Assembly: GCF_001535545.1 (NCBI RefSeq)
Contig: NZ_CP014141.1
Location: 1,426,001 to 1,490,000, forward strand
DNA length: 64,000 bases
Direction of reading: 5' to 3'
DNA from: Thermus parvatiensis
GTDB taxonomy: Bacteria > Deinococcota > Deinococci > Deinococcales > Thermaceae
Both the position numbers and the translations under genes were made by a program. Of this stretch, positions 54,540 through 64,000 are shown one piece after another (the stretch's first letter is position 1; each line of letters opens with the position of its first letter). The notes beneath the pieces were generated by a model that saw only the letters and a program-made list of their open reading frames with translations, was not told the DNA's origin and searched no databases.

Positions 54540-54545
54540 TATCCT
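54540..54545 (+). promoter_or_regulatory. possible -10 box of rsmC-sigA
   Basis: TATCCT lies 8 bases before GTG 54554, with GGGAGG between. Confidence 0.4.
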
Positions 54546-54553
54546 GGGAGGAC

Positions 54554-55679
54554 GTGAGCCTGACGCGGGAAGCCTACCACCGCCTCACCCCCCTTCCCCA
54601 CCCCGGGGCCGGCTCTTCGTCAAGCCCGGGGCCCGGGGGTACCGGGACCCGGTCCACGACCTCCTGCAGAAGACGGTGGAGCCCTTCGGCGAGCGGGTCC
54701 TGGACCTGAACCCCGGGGTGGGCTGGGGAAGCCTCCCCTTGGAGGGGAAGATGGCGGTGGAGCGGCTGGAGACCTCCCGGGCCGCCTTCCGCTGCCTCAC
54801 GGCGAGCGGCCTCCAGGCCCGGCTCGCCCTTCCCTGGGAGGCGGCGGCGGGCGCGTACGACCTCGTGGTCCTGGCCCTCCCCGCCGGGAGGGGGACAGCC
54901 TACGTCCAGGCGAGCCTCGTGGCCGCAGCCCGGGCCCTCCGCCCGGGAGGGCGGCTCTACCTCGCCGGGGACAAGAACAAGGGGTTTGAGCGCTACTTCA
55001 AGGAGGCCCGGGCCCTTCTGGGCTACGGCGTGGTGGTGCGGCGGGAGGGGCCCTACCGGGTGGCCCTCCTGGAGAAGGAGAAGGAGGCCCCGCCCCTCCC
55101 CCCCTCTGGCGGACCTTTTCCGCCCGCATCCTGGGAGCGGAGTACACCTTCCACCACCTCCCCGGGGTCTTCTCGGCGGGAAAGGTGGACCCGGCCTCCC
55201 TGCTCCTCCTCGAGGCCCTGCAGGAACGCCTGGGGCCCGAGGGGGTCCGCGGCCGGCAGGTCCTGGACCTGGGGGCGGGCTATGGGGCCCTGACCCTGCC
55301 CCTTGCCCGGATGGGGGCGGAGGTGGTGGGGGTGGAGGACGACCTGGCCTCCGTCCTCTCCCTGCAAAAGGGCCTCGAGGCCAACGCCCTGAAGGCCCAG
55401 GCCCTCCACTCCGACGTGGACGAGGCCTTGACAGAAGAGGCCCGGTTTGACATCATAGTTACGAACCCCCCCTTTCACGTGGGGGGTGCGGTCATTCTGG
55501 ATGTGGCCCAGGCGTTCGTGGACGTGGCGGCGGCCCGGCTCAGGCCGGGTGGCGTGTTTTTCCTCGTGTCCAACCCGTTCCTGAAGTACGAGCCTTTGCT
55601 GGAGGAGAAGTTCGGCGCCTTTCAGACCCTCAAGGTGGCCGAATACAAGGTCCTGTTTGCGGAAAAGCGAGGGAGGTGA
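54554..55679 (+). CDS. rsmC: 16S rRNA m2G1207 methyltransferase RsmC, two single-base breaks
   Basis: RsmC methylates N2 of a guanine in 16S rRNA (G1207 in E. coli). It has 375 residues after repair, which I recall as the length of HB8 TTHA0533. It is a tandem of two Rossmann methyltransferase folds. The N-terminal copy is degenerate (VLDLNPGVGWGSLPLEG). The C-terminal copy is active, with VLDLGAGYGALTLPLARMGAEVVGVEDD and the catalytic NPPFHVGG. The runs 54605-54608 and 55098-55104 each lack one base. It starts at GTG 54554 and ends 3 bases before sigA. Confidence 0.92.
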
Positions 55680-55682
55680 GCC

Positions 55683-56954
<1,272 letters not shown>

Positions 56955-57001
56955 GTCGCCTTCGCCAGAGGGGGCCCCGAAGACGCCCCCCCACGCTTCC
57001 C

Positions 57002-57829
57002 ATGGACGCCCACCTCCTCCTCCCTCTAGGCTTCGGCCTCCTCTCCGCCCTCACCTGGGGGGCCGGGGACTTCGGCGGCGGGATGGCCTCCCGCCGGGCC
57101 CACGCCCAGGCCGTGGTCCTCTGGGCCTCCGGCATCGGCCTCCTCCTCTTCCTCCTCCTGGCCCAGGTCTTCGGGGAGGCGCCCCAAGGGCGGGACCTTC
57201 CCTATGCCCTTTTGGGCGGGGCCTCCGGGGCCCTCGGCCTCCTCGCCTTTTACCGGGCCCTGGCCCAAGGGGAGATGGGCCTCGCCGCCCCCGTGGCCGG
57301 GGTGGTGGGGACGGCCCTCCCCGTGGCCCTGGGGGCCCTCCTCGAGGGGTGGCCGGGCCTTTTCCCCGCCCTGGGCATGGGGCTGGGCCTCCTCGCGGTC
57401 TGGCTCGTCTCCCGGCCCGAAGGCCGGGCGCGCCCGGGGAACCTGGGCCTCGCCCTCCTCGCCGGCCTCGGCTTCGGCGGGTTCTACGCCTTCATGGACC
57501 GGGTGGAGGGGCTTTTCTATCCCGCCGCCTGGGCCAAGCTCACCGCCTTTCTCCTGGTCCTCCCCACCGCCCTCAGGGCCAAGCCCTGGCCTGGAGGACG
57601 CGAGGCCCCATGGGTCCTCCTCGCTGGCCTCGGGGACGCCGGGGGAAACCTCTTCTTCCTCCTCGCGGCCCAGGCCGGGCGGCTGGACGTGGCGGCGGTC
57701 CTCTCCTCCTTCTACCCGGTCTTCACGGTCCTTCTGGCCTGGCTCGTCCTGAAGGAAAGGCTCTCCCGCGGGCGGCTTACGGGGGTGGGCCTCAGCCTCC
57801 TGGCCATGGCCCTCATCGCTCTGGGCTAG
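57002..57829 (+). CDS. EamA/DMT-superfamily transporter
   Basis: The protein has 275 residues and ten hydrophobic segments in two homologous five-helix EamA halves (first to about 130, second from 148). The N-half motif GAGDFGGGMASRRA and the end of each half, such as GLAAPVAGVVGTALPVALGALLEG and DVAAVLSSFYPVFTVLLAWLVLKERLSRGRLTGVGL, fit the drug/metabolite transporter pattern with the conserved P-x-x-x-x-x-x-x-x-x-x-x-E near a half end. The substrate is unknown. The end overlaps the convergent 2H protein gene by 17 bases. It is intact. Confidence 0.85.
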   Translation: MDAHLLLPLGFGLLSALTWGAGDFGGGMASRRAHAQAVVLWASGIGLLLFLLLAQVFGEAPQGRDLPYALLGGASGALGLLAFYRALAQGEMGLAAPVAGVVGTALPVALGALLEGWPGLFPALGMGLGLLAVWLVSRPEGRARPGNLGLALLAGLGFGGFYAFMDRVEGLFYPAAWAKLTAFLLVLPTALRAKPWPGGREAPWVLLAGLGDAGGNLFFLLAAQAGRLDVAAVLSSFYPVFTVLLAWLVLKERLSRGRLTGVGLSLLAMALIALG

Positions 57830-58319
57830 GGCCTAACGGAAAGCGGGCTACCTCCACGAGCCCTTCCCCTTCGTCCCGCACCAAGGCCGCCTCCCGCACC
57901 AGGAAGGAGCGGCGGGGCGGGGGCGGGAGGCTTTCCGCCAGGGCCTTCGCCTCCTCCGGGGAGAGGCCCAGGGCCAGGGTCAGGTGGGGGATGTAGCTCG
58001 GCCCCTCAATCTCCTTGAGGGGCGGGGCCAGGGGCTCCAGGGCGTGGTAGAGGCGCCGGAAGGCCCCGCCCCCGTAGGCCCGGAGGTAGACCACCCCCTG
58101 GGGGAAGAAGCGCCAGTCCCCCAGGCGGACGCGAAAGGGGGGGTGGCCCCGCAGGATCCCCGCCAGGGCGATGCGCAAGGCCTCCTCCTCGTAGGGCCAG
58201 TCAAAGGGCTGGCGGAGGTTGAGGTGGGGCGGGCCGAAGCCCCGGACACCCCGGGCCGCCTGGAGCTCCTCCATAAAGCGGCGGAGGTCCTCGGGGGGCC
58301 AGACCAGGACCCCGTACAT
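57813..58319 (-). CDS. 2H phosphoesterase (2'-5' RNA ligase-like) with an altered first motif
   Basis: The protein has 168 residues. 2H proteins carry two H-x-T/S-x motifs that hydrolyse or ligate 2'-5' or cyclic phosphate bonds in RNA. The second motif here is canonical (YIPHLTLALG). The first is HLNL (FGPPHLNLRQPF), with Asn in place of Thr/Ser. Length and the FRVRLGDWRFFPQGVVYLR strand fit the YjcG/LigT group. ATG 58319 is fixed by TATACT 7 bases upstream. It is intact. Confidence 0.8.
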   Translation of the reverse strand: MYGVLVWPPEDLRRFMEELQAARGVRGFGPPHLNLRQPFDWPYEEEALRIALAGILRGHPPFRVRLGDWRFFPQGVVYLRAYGGGAFRRLYHALEPLAPPLKEIEGPSYIPHLTLALGLSPEEAKALAESLPPPPRRSFLVREAALVRDEGEGLVEVARFPLGPSPER

Positions 58320-58326
58320 GGGGCGC

Positions 58327-58332
58327 AGTATA
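58327..58332 (-). promoter_or_regulatory. -10 box, leaderless type (2H phosphoesterase)
   Basis: TATACT lies 7 bases before ATG 58319. Confidence 0.5.
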
Positions 58333-58345
58333 CCTCAACCGTCTC

Positions 58346-59718
58346 CTAAAAAATCTCCAGGTTTCCCCGGTACACCCGGCCCACGGGCCTCTTCCCCTCC
58401 CACAGGGTGAGGTCCGCGCGCGCCCCGGGGGCGATGCGCCCGTAGTCCGCCCACCCCGCCGCCAGGGAGGCCCCGAGGGTGTGGGCCCAAAGGACCTCCT
58501 CTTCAGAAAGCCCCTCCTCCGGGTTCAGGGGGTGGTGGAGGGCGGCCTCCAGGTTCTGGGCGTACTCGGGCGGGGCCACAGGGGCGTCGGAGCCGAAGGC
58601 CAGGGGAAGGCCCGTGGCCTTGAGGCTCCGGAAGCGGAAGGCCTCCTTCACGGGAAGCCCGTAGGCCCGAACCAAGGCCTGGTCCAGAAGGAGGTGGAGG
58701 GGCTGGAGGGAAAGGGCGAGGGGAAGCCCCGGGAAGAGGGGAAGGGCCTCGTCGCGAACGTGCTGAACGTGCTCCATCCGCAAGGTGCGCCCCCTTTCCC
58801 GGGCCAGGGGGGCGAGGTCCCGGAAGACCCCCAAGACCCCCTCCACCGCCCGGGTGCCGATGGCGTGGACGGCCAGGGTGAAGCCCGCCCTCAGCGCCCT
58901 CTCCCCTTCCTCCCGGATGGCCTCGAGGGCATCCAAGGGCATGCCGAAGGTCCCGTCGGGGTAGGGGGCGTGCATCCAGGCGGTGCGGCTCCCTAAAGCC
59001 CCGTCGGCGAAGAACTTGACCCCGGCGAGGTGCAAGTCCCCGTACCACCCCGGCCGCCGCCCCTCCCACGCCCCCCGGGGCAGGGCCCACCAGAGCCGCA
59101 CGGGCAGCTCCATCCCCAAGGCCCAGTCCAGGGCCTCCGGGGGCTCGTAGCCCATGGCGTGGAGGGCGGTGTACCCCCTTTGGGCAAAGTCCCAAAGCCC
59201 CCGCGCCAGATCCTCGGGGGAGGGCGGGGGGAGGTGCGGCGCAAGGAGCTCCTGGGCCCGCTCCAGGAGATAGTAGGGCACACCCTCCCCGTCCCGCAGG
59301 AAGCCCCCTCCTTCGGGAGGAAGGGTGTGGGGGTTTAGGCCCGCCCGCTCCGCCGCCCGGCGGTTGATCCAGGCGGAGTGGAGGTCGCGGCTACGCAGGA
59401 AGACGGGGTGCTCGGGGGCGGCCCGGTCCAAAAGCCCCGGGGGCGGGGGCGAGGCGAAGAGGAAGCCCTGCCCCTCCACCCAGGCTCCCGGGGGAGCTTT
59501 TGGGCCTTCCGCGCCACCTCCCGGGCCACGGCCTCCGGGTCCTTAAGCCTGGAAAGGTCCAGACCCCGCAAGGCCACCCCCCAGTAGAGGGGGTGGGCGT
59601 GGGCGTCCTGGAGACCCGGGGTGAGGGCCTCAAAGAAGTGCCCCCGCCTTCCCGCCTCCACCCGGGCGATGCGCTCCCCCTCAATGAGGAGGCTTAAGCG
59701 ACCGTCTGTGAGCCACAT
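58346..59718 (-). CDS. amidohydrolase-3 (YtcJ-like) family protein, one base missing
   Basis: This metal-dependent hydrolase of the amidohydrolase superfamily has 457 residues after repair. The first metal motif is LQDAHAHPLYWG (H-x-H). GYTALHAMG and HLAGVKFFADGALGSRTAWM (carbamylated-Lys region) follow, with LAVHAIGTRAVEGVL, MEHVQHV and FGSDAPVAPP (metal Asp). The C-terminal beta-sandwich ends DYGRIAPGARADLTLWE. The run 59490-59494 lacks a base; repair reads KLPPGAWVEGQGFLFA. The substrate is unknown; relatives act on N-substituted formamides and other amides. It shares a 30-bp divergent promoter region with nudF. Confidence 0.85.
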
Positions 59719-60229
59719 GGGAAGAGTCTATTATGGGGGCGTGGAACGCACCTACCTCTACCGGGGCCGCATCCTGAACCTGGCCCTGGAAGGCCATTAC
59801 GAGATCGTGGAACACAAGCCCGCCGTGGCGGTGATCGCCCTGAGGGAGGGAAAAATGCTCTTCGTCCGCCAGATGCGCCCCGCCGTGGGCCTCGCCCCCC
59901 TGGAGATCCCGGCGGGCCTCATAGAGCCCGGGGAGGACCCCTTGGAGGCGGCAAGGAGGGAGCTCGCCGAAGAGACGGGCCTTAGCGGGGACCTCACCTA
60001 CCTCTTCAGCTACTTCGTCTCCCCCGGGTTCACCGACGAGAAGACCTACGTCTTTCTCGCGGAGAACCTAAAGGAGGTGGAGGCCCAGCCCGACGAGGAC
60101 GAGGCCATAGAGGTGGTCTGGCTGGAGCCGGAAAGGGCCTTGGAGATGCACCAAAGGGGCGAGGTGGAGTTCTCGGCCACGGGGCTCGTGGGAGTGCTCT
60201 ACTACCATGCTTTTCTCCGAGGTCGCTGA
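59717..60229 (+). CDS. nudF: ADP-ribose pyrophosphatase (Nudix)
   Basis: The enzyme hydrolyses ADP-ribose to AMP and ribose-5-phosphate. It has 170 residues from ATG 59717, the published T. thermophilus form (MGRVYYGGVERTYL). The Nudix box G-x5-E-x7-RE-x2-EE-x-G is seen in GLIEPGEDPLEAARRELAEETGL. The VEHKPAVAVIAL and EIPAGLIEPGE strands bind substrate. GTG 59741 (162 residues) may be the real start, because a TATTAT box lies 6 bases before it and inside the longer reading. The 3' end overlaps ribF by 23 bases. It is intact. Confidence 0.93.
   Translation: MGRVYYGGVERTYLYRGRILNLALEGHYEIVEHKPAVAVIALREGKMLFVRQMRPAVGLAPLEIPAGLIEPGEDPLEAARRELAEETGLSGDLTYLFSYFVSPGFTDEKTYVFLAENLKEVEAQPDEDEAIEVVWLEPERALEMHQRGEVEFSATGLVGVLYYHAFLRGR
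59725..59734. promoter_or_regulatory. interlocked divergent -10 boxes (amidohydrolase and nudF)
   Basis: Minus-strand TAGACT (59730-59725) is 6 bases from amidohydrolase ATG 59718. Plus-strand TATTAT (59729-59734) is 6 bases from GTG 59741 in nudF. The boxes overlap by two base pairs. Confidence 0.5.
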
Positions 60230-61089
60230 CGTCCCCAAAGGCCCCAAGGTGGTGGCCGTGGGCTCCTTTGACGGGGTGCACCTGGGCCACCAGTACCTCC
60301 TGCGCCAGGCCCTGGCCGAGGCCAAAACCCTGAAGGAGCCCCTCCTCGTCTACACCTTTGACCCCCCCACCAAGGTCTTCACCCGGGGGAAGGGTTCCTC
60401 ATGGACCTTCAGGAGAAGGTGGAGGCCCTGAGGGGGGTGGGCGTGGAGCTGATCCTGGCGGTGCCCTTCAACGAGGAGTTCGCCAGAAGACCCCCCGAGG
60501 CCTTCCTGGAGGACTTAAGGGCCCTTCAGGCGAGCCGGATCTACGTGGGGGAGGACTTCCGCTTCGGCCGGGGCCGGGCGGGGGGCCCGGAGGCCCTGGA
60601 GCGGGTGGCCCCCACCCGGGTCGTCCCCCTCTTGAGCCTTGCGGGGGAGGCGGTGAAGAGCAGCCGCATCCGCGCCCTCCTCAAGGAGGGAAAGGTGGAG
60701 GAAGCCCGCCACCTCCTGGGCCGCCCCTACGGGGCCTACGGGGTGGTGGTGGAGGGGGACCGGATGGGAAGGCGGCTCGGCTTCCCCACGGCCAACCTCG
60801 CCGTCCACCCCTTGAAGGTCCTTCCCCCCGGGGTCTACGCCGTGGAGGCGGAAGGGGCTTTCGGGCGCTACAAGGGGGTGGCCAACGTGGGGACGCGGCC
60901 CACCCTGGGGGGGAGGAAAGGCGCTTGGAGGTGCACCTCCTCGGCTTCGCCGGGGAGCTTTACGGGGAGGAGGTGCGGGTGCGCTTCCTCAAGCGCCTCC
61001 GGGAGGAGAGGCGCTTCCCTAGCCTCGAGGCCCTTAAAGCACAGATCGCCCAGGACGTGGCCGAGGCCCGGGCCTATTTCGGGGTTTAG
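60207..61089 (+). CDS. ribF: bifunctional riboflavin kinase / FAD synthetase, two single-base breaks
   Basis: RibF converts riboflavin to FMN and then FAD. It has 294 residues after repair. The N-terminal FAD-synthetase domain has [18 protein letters not shown] (with the GxxHxGH-type motif), [24 protein letters not shown] and KSSRIRALL. The C-terminal kinase domain has [28 protein letters not shown] segments (G-F-P-T-A-N at about 195) and [10 protein letters not shown]. Runs 60385-60389 and 60907-60913 each lack a base. It is translationally coupled to nudF; the stop overlaps the convergent gcvPB by 4 bases. Confidence 0.94.
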
Positions 61090-62510
61090 CCCTCGTCAAA
61101 GTAGGTGAGCTTGGGGTGCTTGTTGGCCCGAAGCTCGTCCAGGCGGCGGACCGGGGTGGAGTAGGGGGCGTTTTCCAGCCACTCCTTGGGCTTCTCCAAA
61201 AGCTCTCCCATGGCCTCGGCGAAGGCCTCGAGGGTCTCCTTGGCCTCGGTCTCCGTGGGCTCCACCATGAGGGCCTCCTTGACGATCAAGGGGAAGTAGA
61301 CCGTGGGAGGGTGGAAGCCGAGCTCCAAAAGCCCCTTGGCGAGGTCCAAAGCGCGGAAGCCCTGGGGGGGCTGGGCCACGAACTCGTGCATGGAGGGCCC
61401 GTCGTAGGGCACCCGGTAGCCCTTCTCCTTGAGGAGTTCCTTCAGGTAGCGGGCGTTGAGGACGGCGAGGGCAGCCGCCTTCTTAAGGCCCTCTAGCCCC
61501 AGGGTGCGGATGTAGGCCCAGGCCCGGACCAAGGCCAGGAAGTTCCCGTAGAAGCTCCGCACCCGGCCGATGCTCTTGGGCCGATGGAAGTCCAAGTAGA
61601 AGCCCTCCTCCCCCTTGGCCACCAAGGGCACGGGGAGGTAGGGGGCCAGGTGGGCCTTCACCCCCACGGGGCCCGAGCCGGGCCCGCCCCCGCCGTGGGG
61701 CACGGTGAAGGTCTTGTGGAGGTTGAGGTGCACCACGTCAAAGCCCATGTCCCCGGGCCTCGCCCAGCCCATGATGGCGTTCAGGTTGGCCCCGTCGTAG
61801 TAGAGCTGCACCCCCGCCTCCTTGCAGAGCCGGGAGATCTCCAGGATGCGCCGTTCAAAGAGGCCCAAGGTGTTGGGGTTCGTGAGCATGAGGGCGGCCA
61901 CGTGGGGGCCGAGCTCGCGCTTCAGGGCCTCGAGGTCCACCTCCCCCTCGGGGCCTGAAGGGATCTCCCGCACCTGGTAGCCCGCCATGCTGGCGGTGGC
62001 GGGGTTGGAGCCGTGGGCCGAGTCGGGGACCAGGACCACACGCCGCGTCCTCCCCTCCCCCCGGTCCTCGTGGTAGGCGCGGATGATCAGAATTCCCGTG
62101 AGCTCCCCGTGGGCCCCGGCGGCGGGCTCCAGGGTGATGGCGTCCATGCCCGTGAGGGCCTTGAGGTACTCCCCAAGCTCCCACATGAGCCTTAAGGCCC
62201 CCTGGGCCGTCTTGGGGTCCTGGTAGGGGTGGAGGTCGGCAAAAAGCCTCGCCGCCTCCTCGTGGAGCTTGGGGTTGTACTTCATGGTGCAAGACCCCAA
62301 GGGGTAGAAGGTGGTGTCCACCCCCACCTGGCGGCGGGAAAGCCCGGTGTAGTGGCGCACCAGGGTGAGCTCGTCCACCTCGGGGAGGCGGGGCGGGACC
62401 TCCCGCAGGTGTTCCTTGGGGATCAGGTCCTCCGCCTTGGGCACCGCCTTCACCAGCTTGAGGCCGCGCCTTCCCTTCCGGCTCCGTTCAAAGATCAGGG
62501 GAAAGCTCAT
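61086..62510 (-). CDS. gcvPB: glycine dehydrogenase (decarboxylating) subunit 2
   Basis: This is the PLP-bearing half of the split P-protein of the glycine cleavage system. It has 474 residues and is intact. [35 protein letters not shown] and [18 protein letters not shown] are family segments. The PLP lysine is in [24 protein letters not shown] (about residue 264). T. thermophilus P-protein is a known alpha2-beta2 of the two subunits. ATG 62510 overlaps the gcvPA stop by ATGA. Confidence 0.97.
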   Translation of the reverse strand: MSFPLIFERSRKGRRGLKLVKAVPKAEDLIPKEHLREVPPRLPEVDELTLVRHYTGLSRRQVGVDTTFYPLGSCTMKYNPKLHEEAARLFADLHPYQDPKTAQGALRLMWELGEYLKALTGMDAITLEPAAGAHGELTGILIIRAYHEDRGEGRTRRVVLVPDSAHGSNPATASMAGYQVREIPSGPEGEVDLEALKRELGPHVAALMLTNPNTLGLFERRILEISRLCKEAGVQLYYDGANLNAIMGWARPGDMGFDVVHLNLHKTFTVPHGGGGPGSGPVGVKAHLAPYLPVPLVAKGEEGFYLDFHRPKSIGRVRSFYGNFLALVRAWAYIRTLGLEGLKKAAALAVLNARYLKELLKEKGYRVPYDGPSMHEFVAQPPQGFRALDLAKGLLELGFHPPTVYFPLIVKEALMVEPTETEAKETLEAFAEAMGELLEKPKEWLENAPYSTPVRRLDELRANKHPKLTYFDEG

Positions 62511-63823
62511 GCCAAAACCTCCTTAAGGGCGTCCCGCAGGGCCAGGAGGTCCTCCTCCTCATGGAGCTCGGTGGCGGCGAAGAGGGCGAGGTTCTCCCCG
62601 TACTCCTTGGGCACCGGGGTGGCCCCGTGGAAGCCCCGCTCCGCGAGGGCCCGCCGCACCGCCTCGGGGTCCTTGGGGAGGGCCAGGACGAACTCATTGA
62701 AGAAGGGCTTGGGGGTGAAGGGCCTGACCCCCGGGACCTCCAGGAGGAGGGCGTGAAGCTTATGGGCCATCTCCACGCTCTTCAGGGCCACCTCCCTAAG
62801 CCCCTCAGGCCCCAAGGCCGCGAGGTACATGGCCCCCATGAGGGCGGTGAGCTGGGCGTTGGTGGTGATGTTGCTCTTGGCCTTGGCCCGCCTTATGTAC
62901 TGCTCCCGGGCCTGGAGGGTGAGGATGAAGCCCCGCCTTCCCTCCACGTCCACGGTCTCGGAGACGAGCCTCCCCGGAAGCTGGCGCACGAAGGCCTTTT
63001 TGGTGGCGAGAAAGCCGAAGTGGGGGCCGCCGAAGCCCATGGGGAGGCCGAGAACCTGCCCATCCCCCACGGCGATGTCCGCCCCGTAGGCCCCCGGGGG
63101 CTTGAGGACCCCCAAGGAGAGGGGGTCGGCCACGGCCACGAAAAGGGCCCCCGCCCGGTGGGCGGCCTCGGCAAGGGGCCCAAGGTCCTCCAGGGCCCCC
63201 AGGTAGTTGGGGTTCTGGGCCACCACCGCCCCCACGCCCTCCCCTACCTCGGGCGCAGGGGTCCTTCCCCCTTCCAGGGGGAGGGTTTTGAGCTCCGCCC
63301 CCACCGCCTCGAGGTAGGCCCGGAGCACCGCCCGGTACTCGGGGTGGACCCCTTGGGAGACGAGGACCCCCATCCTCCCCGTCTCCCGGAGGGCGAGGAG
63401 CACCCCCTCGGCCAGGGCCGTGGCCCCGTCGTACATGGAGGCGTTGGCGATCTCCAGCCCTGTGAGCTCGGCGATCATGGTCTGGTACTCAAAGGTGGCC
63501 TGCAGAACCCCCTGGCTCACCTCAGGCTGGTAGGGGGTGTAGGCGGTGAGGAACTCGCCCCGTGCGGCCAGGGCCTGGACCACGGGGGGGACGTGGTGGC
63601 TCCTCACCCCCCCGCCCAGGAAGGCCTTGTGGGCGGGGAGGTTTTGGGCGGCGAGGCGCCTCAGCTCCTCCAGAACCTTCCACTCGGGCAGGGGCTCGGG
63701 GAGGTCTATGGGTGGGTTCAGGACCTCCTTGGGCAGGTGGGCGAAGAGGTCCTCCAGGGAGGCCGCCCCCACCCGCCTGAGCATCTCCCGGATCTCCTCC
63801 TCCGTGTGGGGCGTGTAGTCCAT
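62507..63823 (-). CDS. gcvPA: glycine dehydrogenase (decarboxylating) subunit 1
   Basis: This is the N-terminal half of P-protein as a separate subunit. It has 438 residues, the T. thermophilus length, and is intact. Recognisable segments are [65 protein letters not shown] and [42 protein letters not shown] follows later. With H-, T- and L-proteins it degrades glycine to CO2, ammonia and methylene-tetrahydrofolate. ATG 63823 has GGATGGAG upstream. It lies 105 bases after gcvH. Confidence 0.97.
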   Translation of the reverse strand: MDYTPHTEEEIREMLRRVGAASLEDLFAHLPKEVLNPPIDLPEPLPEWKVLEELRRLAAQNLPAHKAFLGGGVRSHHVPPVVQALAARGEFLTAYTPYQPEVSQGVLQATFEYQTMIAELTGLEIANASMYDGATALAEGVLLALRETGRMGVLVSQGVHPEYRAVLRAYLEAVGAELKTLPLEGGRTPAPEVGEGVGAVVAQNPNYLGALEDLGPLAEAAHRAGALFVAVADPLSLGVLKPPGAYGADIAVGDGQVLGLPMGFGGPHFGFLATKKAFVRQLPGRLVSETVDVEGRRGFILTLQAREQYIRRAKAKSNITTNAQLTALMGAMYLAALGPEGLREVALKSVEMAHKLHALLLEVPGVRPFTPKPFFNEFVLALPKDPEAVRRALAERGFHGATPVPKEYGENLALFAATELHEEEDLLALRDALKEVLA

Positions 63824-63868
63824 GTCTCCATCCTCAAACAAAATCCCAGGGCCATTTGCCCCGGGGCC

Positions 63869-63922
63869 ACAAAGCGCCCTTCCTACCCTAAGCCGCGGGC
63901 GAGGGAAGGGCCTTTGGGACGC
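63869..63922 (-). promoter_or_regulatory. inverted repeat between gcvH and gcvPA
   Basis: On the minus strand GCCCTTCC and GGAAGGGC flank about 20 bases and are followed by GCTTT. This could be a weak attenuator after gcvH or an operator. No glycine-riboswitch features are seen in this gap. Confidence 0.3.
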
Positions 63923-63928
63923 ATCCTT

Positions 63929-64000
63929 CTAAGCCTCGCTTTCCAGGACCTCCTGGTAGCCCCCGGCGTCCAAGAGCTCGTCCAGGTCGCCCATGTCCCT
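63929..64000 (-). CDS. gcvH: glycine cleavage system H protein, C-terminal end (cut by window edge)
   Basis: The last 23 residues (RDMGDLDELLDAGGYQEVL then ESEA) and TAG 63929-63931 are present. They match the C-terminus of T. thermophilus H protein as I remember it. H protein carries the lipoyl arm that shuttles the aminomethyl group between the P, T and L proteins. Its position just before gcvPA supports the call. Confidence 0.85.
   Translation of the reverse strand, partial: RDMGDLDELLDAGGYQEVLESEA

Noticed and set aside
63842..63928. Glycine riboswitch before gcvPA
   Set aside because: The 87-base gap is too short and lacks the tandem glycine aptamer core. The gene is inside the gcv operon.

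Overview
The window is a stretch of Thermus chromosome, from T. thermophilus or a very close relative. The evidence is about 70% G+C with G/C-ended codons, proteins that agree almost residue for residue with T. thermophilus enzymes I remember (GlyRS, malate dehydrogenase, SigA, Mn-superoxide dismutase), and the Thermus-type genes csaB, bpsA and mqnB. As far as I recall, gene order follows T. thermophilus HB8 from about TTHA0525 to TTHA0583. SodA differs from the HB8 protein I remember at several residues, so this is probably another strain or a sister species. I see no prophage, insertion sequence, CRISPR array, rRNA or tRNA. Coding density is very high and no gene-free stretch exceeds 300 bases.

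The sequence carries a strong technical signature. About 33 reading-frame breaks in 23 genes, including essential ones (infC, gatA, mdh, sucD, ribF), are all explained by one missing base in a G or C run. Adding it back gives the expected family length. I treat these genes as intact in the organism and give the run positions. Two genes look degraded beyond this: the lipoprotein gene at the left edge, which has an in-frame stop, and a half-length phosphoribosyltransferase near 53 kb.

Layout. 1-7.8 kb: broken lipoprotein, UPF0340 protein, class V aminotransferase, unknown protein, sugar-ABC ATPase, cytidine kinase, DUF5693 membrane protein and CsaB. 7.8-14.5 kb (mostly minus): unknown protein, DnaQ-like exonuclease, gatA, miaA, a divergent hsp20, sugar dehydrogenase and tdh. 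14.5-22.5 kb: one giant TamB-like gene. 22.5-33.9 kb: acyP, hflX, ydcF, divIVA, yggS, purine nucleoside phosphorylase, bamA, DUF503, thiolase, fumC, sodA and mqnB. 33.9-37.2 kb: a PlsY-like/acyl-ACP-reductase-like fusion, a small membrane protein, and infC-rpmI-rplT. 37.3-44.1 kb: enoyl-CoA hydratase, glnS, two small proteins, tlyA, asd, two tiny ORFs and glyS. 44.2-49.8 kb: clpC-radA-PIN/TRAM and bpsA. 49.8-54.5 kb: sucC-sucD-mdh, with ask on the other strand. 54.5-64 kb: rsmC-sigA, EamA transporter, 2H phosphoesterase, amidohydrolase, nudF-ribF, gcvPB-gcvPA and the end of gcvH.

Themes. Envelope biogenesis is served by BamA, the TamB-like protein, CsaB and DUF5693. The TCA cycle is served by sucCD, mdh and fumC. 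Translation is served by infC, rpmI, rplT, glyS, glnS, gatA, miaA, tlyA and rsmC. Many genes have a TANNNT box ending 6-7 bases before the start codon, the arrangement expected for leaderless mRNAs. Several divergent pairs share or interlock these boxes in fewer than 30 bp. The least explained items are the PlsY-AAR fusion, the AUA start of infC, the hairpin burying the yggS ribosome-binding site, and the 350-aa protein next to the exonuclease.
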